NCBI GenBank assembly: GCA_017453255.1
Contig: JAFTKN010000009.1
Span: 31,264-95,263 of the forward strand
DNA: 64,000 bases
Source: Clostridia bacterium
Lineage (GTDB): Bacteria; Bacillota; Clostridia; Oscillospirales; CAG-272
Direction of reading: 5' to 3'
The position numbers were made by a program, and so were the translations under genes. This document shows positions 61,663 to 64,000 of this stretch, one piece after another (within the stretch, counting starts at the first letter, position 1; every line of letters starts with the position of its first letter). Under the pieces are notes generated by a model. That model was given only the letters and a program-made list of their open reading frames with translations. It was not told where the DNA came from and searched no databases.

Positions 61663-63565
61663 TTATACATATAAGCAAAGTAACTCTACCCCTTATCTTA
61701 ATGTGAAAAAGCAAATTCTTTTATCAATATTTACCTTAGGATTTTGGAACTATGTATGGCTAAGCCGTATTATTCCATTCCTCGGTAAGCTTTCAAAGAG
61801 CAAAAGGGACGACGAAACAAGCCTTTTAGCGATTATGTTTATCCCATTTTATCCAATTTATTGGATGGTAAAGACATGTAAACAGCTTGGAAATGAGGCA
61901 AAGAAGGATAATCGCTTATTTACTACTGCAAAGAGTATTACGTTAATTATTTGTCAATGCTTAATATCTGCTGTTGGCTTTGGCTTGTTTATTACATTAA
62001 TAATCCTTTACGCAAATGGAATTATTACATCTCCACTTGCATTGATTGGCTTAATTTTGGTAGATTTAATTGTGTGCGTTTTATTGAAAACACCATCAAA
62101 TTATATATTCCAAAATGAAATAAATGAAATTGCTTACATAAGAAATATTGAGGAAAAAATCCCATATTCAGAGCAAACAGTAACAAGCCCATATAAATCA
62201 AAGGCTTCAATTATAGTTAGTGGAATTTTTTCACTTGGCTTAGCCTTTTCAGGCTGGGCAGGAAAGCTTACAGGCTTTTTTAACAGAGTTGGAAAAAATA
62301 AGAGAAAAGCACTTGATGAAAAAATGCTTTGCCTATTAGTGCCATTTTATTTCTCAAAGAAGTGGGCGCTTAATATAGCAAAGGACGTTGATGATTTTTC
62401 CGTTTCAAGAGATAATAATAACGTAATTTACGAAAAGGCAGTAAAGCTAAGCAAAAATATTTTCATATTTGGTCTTTTAAGCTTCCTTGTTGTTCCATTC
62501 TTTATTGCAGTGGTATATCAATTTAAGCTCGCCTTGTTGATTCAGGGCTCGGTTAATGATGACGTTTGCATGAGAAAGGTTGAGTCTGAGGGTATTTTAG
62601 AGATAAGAGGGCTTCGCAAATGCTTCCCACTTAAAAAGAATATTTTCGGCTCAGTAACTAAGGAGCTAACTGCTGTTGACGATGTTTCGTTTGTGTTAAA
62701 GCAGGGTGAAACCTTAGGTATAGTTGGTGAAAGTGGATGTGGTAAAACAACTATGGGTAGAACACTTTTGAAGCTTTACCCGTCAGAGCAGGGCGAAATC
62801 ATATTTAACGGATATGATATAACCTACTGTCCATCATTCCAAACAAGAGAATTACGTAAGCAAATGCAAATCATATTCCAAGACCCATATTCATCGCTTC
62901 CTCCAAGAAGCACAGTAGGTGGTATTCTTTCAGAGCCTGTAATGGTACACAAGATTGTACCAAAGGATCAGGCAAAGGAATATGTGCTTAAGCTTATGGA
63001 TCAATGTGGCTTGCGTGATTACTATTACGAAAGATACCCACACGAGTTTTCGGGTGGACAAAGACAGAGAATTTGTATTGCAAGAGCACTTTCAGTACAG
63101 CCAAAGCTTGTTGTATGTGACGAGCCTGTTTCTGCCCTTGACGTATCAATTCAAGCACAGATTATAAACCTTCTTAAGGATTTACAAAAGTCAATGGGAC
63201 TTACATATTTGTTTATCTCCCATGACCTTTCAGTTGTTAAGTATATCTCTGATAAAATCGGTGTTATGTACTTAGGCGCTATGGTTGAGTTCGGTGACAA
63301 GAATGCTATTTTTGATAACCCACTTCACCCATATACAAAGGCGCTATTCTCAGCTATTCCAAATCCTAACCCTGATGAAAAAATGAACAGAGTAGTTTTG
63401 ACAGGTGATATTCCATCTCCTGCAAATCCACCAAAGGGCTGTCGCTTCCATACACGTTGTCCTCACGCTACCGAAAGATGTAAGACAGAGGCTCCTGTGT
63501 ATAGAGAATACGAGAAGGGACATTTTGCTGCGTGCCATCTTTTAGAAGAAAAACAAGAGGTTTAA
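61655..63565 (+). CDS. oppF: OppF-type ABC ATPase fused to a membrane N-terminal domain
   Basis: 636 residues, about twice the usual OppF length. Residues 1-300 hold two related membrane modules: VKKQILLSIFTLGFWNYVWLSR... FYPIYWMVKTCKQLGNEAK, then SIIVSGIFSLGLAFSGWAG...LVPFYFSKKWALNIAKDVDD. They resemble DUF4234-type membrane domains and have about five or six hydrophobic segments in all. Residues about 310-636 are a complete ATPase: ILEIRGLRKCFPLKKN, Walker A GESGCGKTTMGR, signature EFSGGQRQRICIARAL, Walker B LVVCDEPVSALDVS, and CRFHTRCPHATERC. The fusion would tether the ATPase to the membrane; its purpose is unknown. Confidence 0.88.
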   Translation: MANYTYKQSNSTPYLNVKKQILLSIFTLGFWNYVWLSRIIPFLGKLSKSKRDDETSLLAIMFIPFYPIYWMVKTCKQLGNEAKKDNRLFTTAKSITLIICQCLISAVGFGLFITLIILYANGIITSPLALIGLILVDLIVCVLLKTPSNYIFQNEINEIAYIRNIEEKIPYSEQTVTSPYKSKASIIVSGIFSLGLAFSGWAGKLTGFFNRVGKNKRKALDEKMLCLLVPFYFSKKWALNIAKDVDDFSVSRDNNNVIYEKAVKLSKNIFIFGLLSFLVVPFFIAVVYQFKLALLIQGSVNDDVCMRKVESEGILEIRGLRKCFPLKKNIFGSVTKELTAVDDVSFVLKQGETLGIVGESGCGKTTMGRTLLKLYPSEQGEIIFNGYDITYCPSFQTRELRKQMQIIFQDPYSSLPPRSTVGGILSEPVMVHKIVPKDQAKEYVLKLMDQCGLRDYYYERYPHEFSGGQRQRICIARALSVQPKLVVCDEPVSALDVSIQAQIINLLKDLQKSMGLTYLFISHDLSVVKYISDKIGVMYLGAMVEFGDKNAIFDNPLHPYTKALFSAIPNPNPDEKMNRVVLTGDIPSPANPPKGCRFHTRCPHATERCKTEAPVYREYEKGHFAACHLLEEKQEV

Positions 63566-63566
63566 A

Positions 63567-63827
63567 ATGAGTAAAAAGAAAACAAAGAAGAAAAAGGAAA
63601 AAATCACCTATATAGATGACGGAAGACCAATTTCTAATCTTGCCGAGCTAAATAGGAAAAATAGAATGGTCAAGGGTAATGCCCGTCCTGGCTCAACAGC
63701 AGGCGACAAATGGAAAACCTATTGGTCAGCTACAAAAATGATGATAAAGCCTATGCTAATAACAATAGGTATTCTTTGCTTCGCTTTCTTTCTCTTATGG
63801 GCAACCTTTTCCACGGCATCAATGTAA
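63567..63827 (+). CDS. Small single-pass membrane protein at the end of the opp operon
   Basis: 86 residues starting one base after the oppF stop, so co-translated with it. A very basic N-terminus (MSKKKTKKKKEKITYIDDGRP) precedes a cytosolic stretch and one membrane helix at about residues 60-82 (MLITIGILCFAFFLLWATF). No family is recognised. Its position suggests an accessory subunit of the peptide transporter; this is inference. Confidence 0.7.
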   Translation: MSKKKTKKKKEKITYIDDGRPISNLAELNRKNRMVKGNARPGSTAGDKWKTYWSATKMMIKPMLITIGILCFAFFLLWATFSTASM

Positions 63828-63857
63828 AAACTAACAATAAAAAAGGAACGGCACAAA

Positions 63858-63995
63858 ATGGGTGATGTTCTTAGCGGAGAATTAAAAACACATCGCTAAG
63901 TGCGAGCATCGCATTTGACTGGTCAAATGCGAATGGGCTAAGCCCAAACCCATATACAAGCAGAAAGAGAGAACAAAACGGTTTTGCAGCCGAAA
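63858..63995. repeat. Run of short hairpins at the window end
   Basis: CTTAGCG...CGCTAAG (63870-63900), GCATTTGAC-TG-GTCAAATGC (63911-63930), GGGCTAAGCCC (63935-63945) and CGGTTTTGCAGCCG (63979-63992) follow one another without a gene. The style is like the hairpin arrays near the tRNAs. It may continue beyond the window. Confidence 0.55.
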
Positions 63996-64000
63996 TGTTC

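Overview
The window looks like a chromosomal segment of a low-GC, monoderm, anaerobic Clostridia-type bacterium, probably an uncultured gut lineage. The grounds are AT-rich coding sequence, Gram-positive lipoprotein signals, a yggS-sepF-ylmG-lspA-rluD block typical of Firmicutes, oxygen-sensitive class III ribonucleotide reductase, strong TTGACA-N17-TATAAT type promoters, and U-tract terminators. The species cannot be named from this sequence alone.

Layout. 0-12 kb is mostly housekeeping: a galactokinase cut by the left edge, rsmG, a secreted trypsin-like lipoprotein, citrate synthase, an SGNH hydrolase/nitroreductase pair, dapA, queA, then an in-frame MiaA-YggS fusion followed by sepF, yggT, lspA and an RluD-type synthase. 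11.7-15.5 kb is a leftward operon of an old-yellow-enzyme-type flavin/Fe-S oxidoreductase and the two halves of an aconitase X enzyme, from a near-consensus promoter covered by inverted repeats. 15.6-19.2 kb holds an SGNH esterase, a GH35 beta-galactosidase and an XRE regulator.

19.3-26.5 kb is accessory DNA around tRNA genes (Leu, fMet, Trp). It has arrays of small hairpins spaced by ATATCACT, a duplicated tRNA-Trp tail plus terminator, and an island of visibly higher GC encoding a two-HTH regulator, a Cys-rich protein, a lipoprotein and two fimbrillin-like surface proteins. A 27-bp near-identical direct repeat lies at 20254 and 26479, close to both ends.

27-31.4 kb is the anaerobic nucleotide-reduction locus nrdG / nrdD / trxB. 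NrdD carries a C-terminal glutaredoxin-like CPNC domain. Its promoter carries three NrdR-like boxes spaced exactly 33 bp, and its long leader can fold. 31.5-33 kb has a DUF559 nuclease gene between two identical 58-bp hairpin repeats, then a PHP phosphoesterase. 33-36.5 kb encodes a clan GH-A-like glycosidase and a GT2 glycosyltransferase.

36.5-46.4 kb looks like an extracytoplasmic redox locus: two thioredoxin-like (CxxC) lipoproteins, two further lipoproteins with Cna-B-like domains, and a convergent operon with a membrane polyferredoxin fused to a TlpA-like thioredoxin plus a membrane protein ending in a CxxC tail. Electron flow from cytoplasmic donors through the polyferredoxin to surface redoxins is an inference. 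46.8-63.8 kb encodes a 2420-residue cell-surface subtilisin with BspA-type leucine-rich repeats, then a lipoprotein and a complete oligopeptide ABC transporter (OppABCDF-like), a plausible peptide-scavenging unit. Its OppF carries an unusual multi-pass membrane N-terminus. The window ends in a run of short hairpins.
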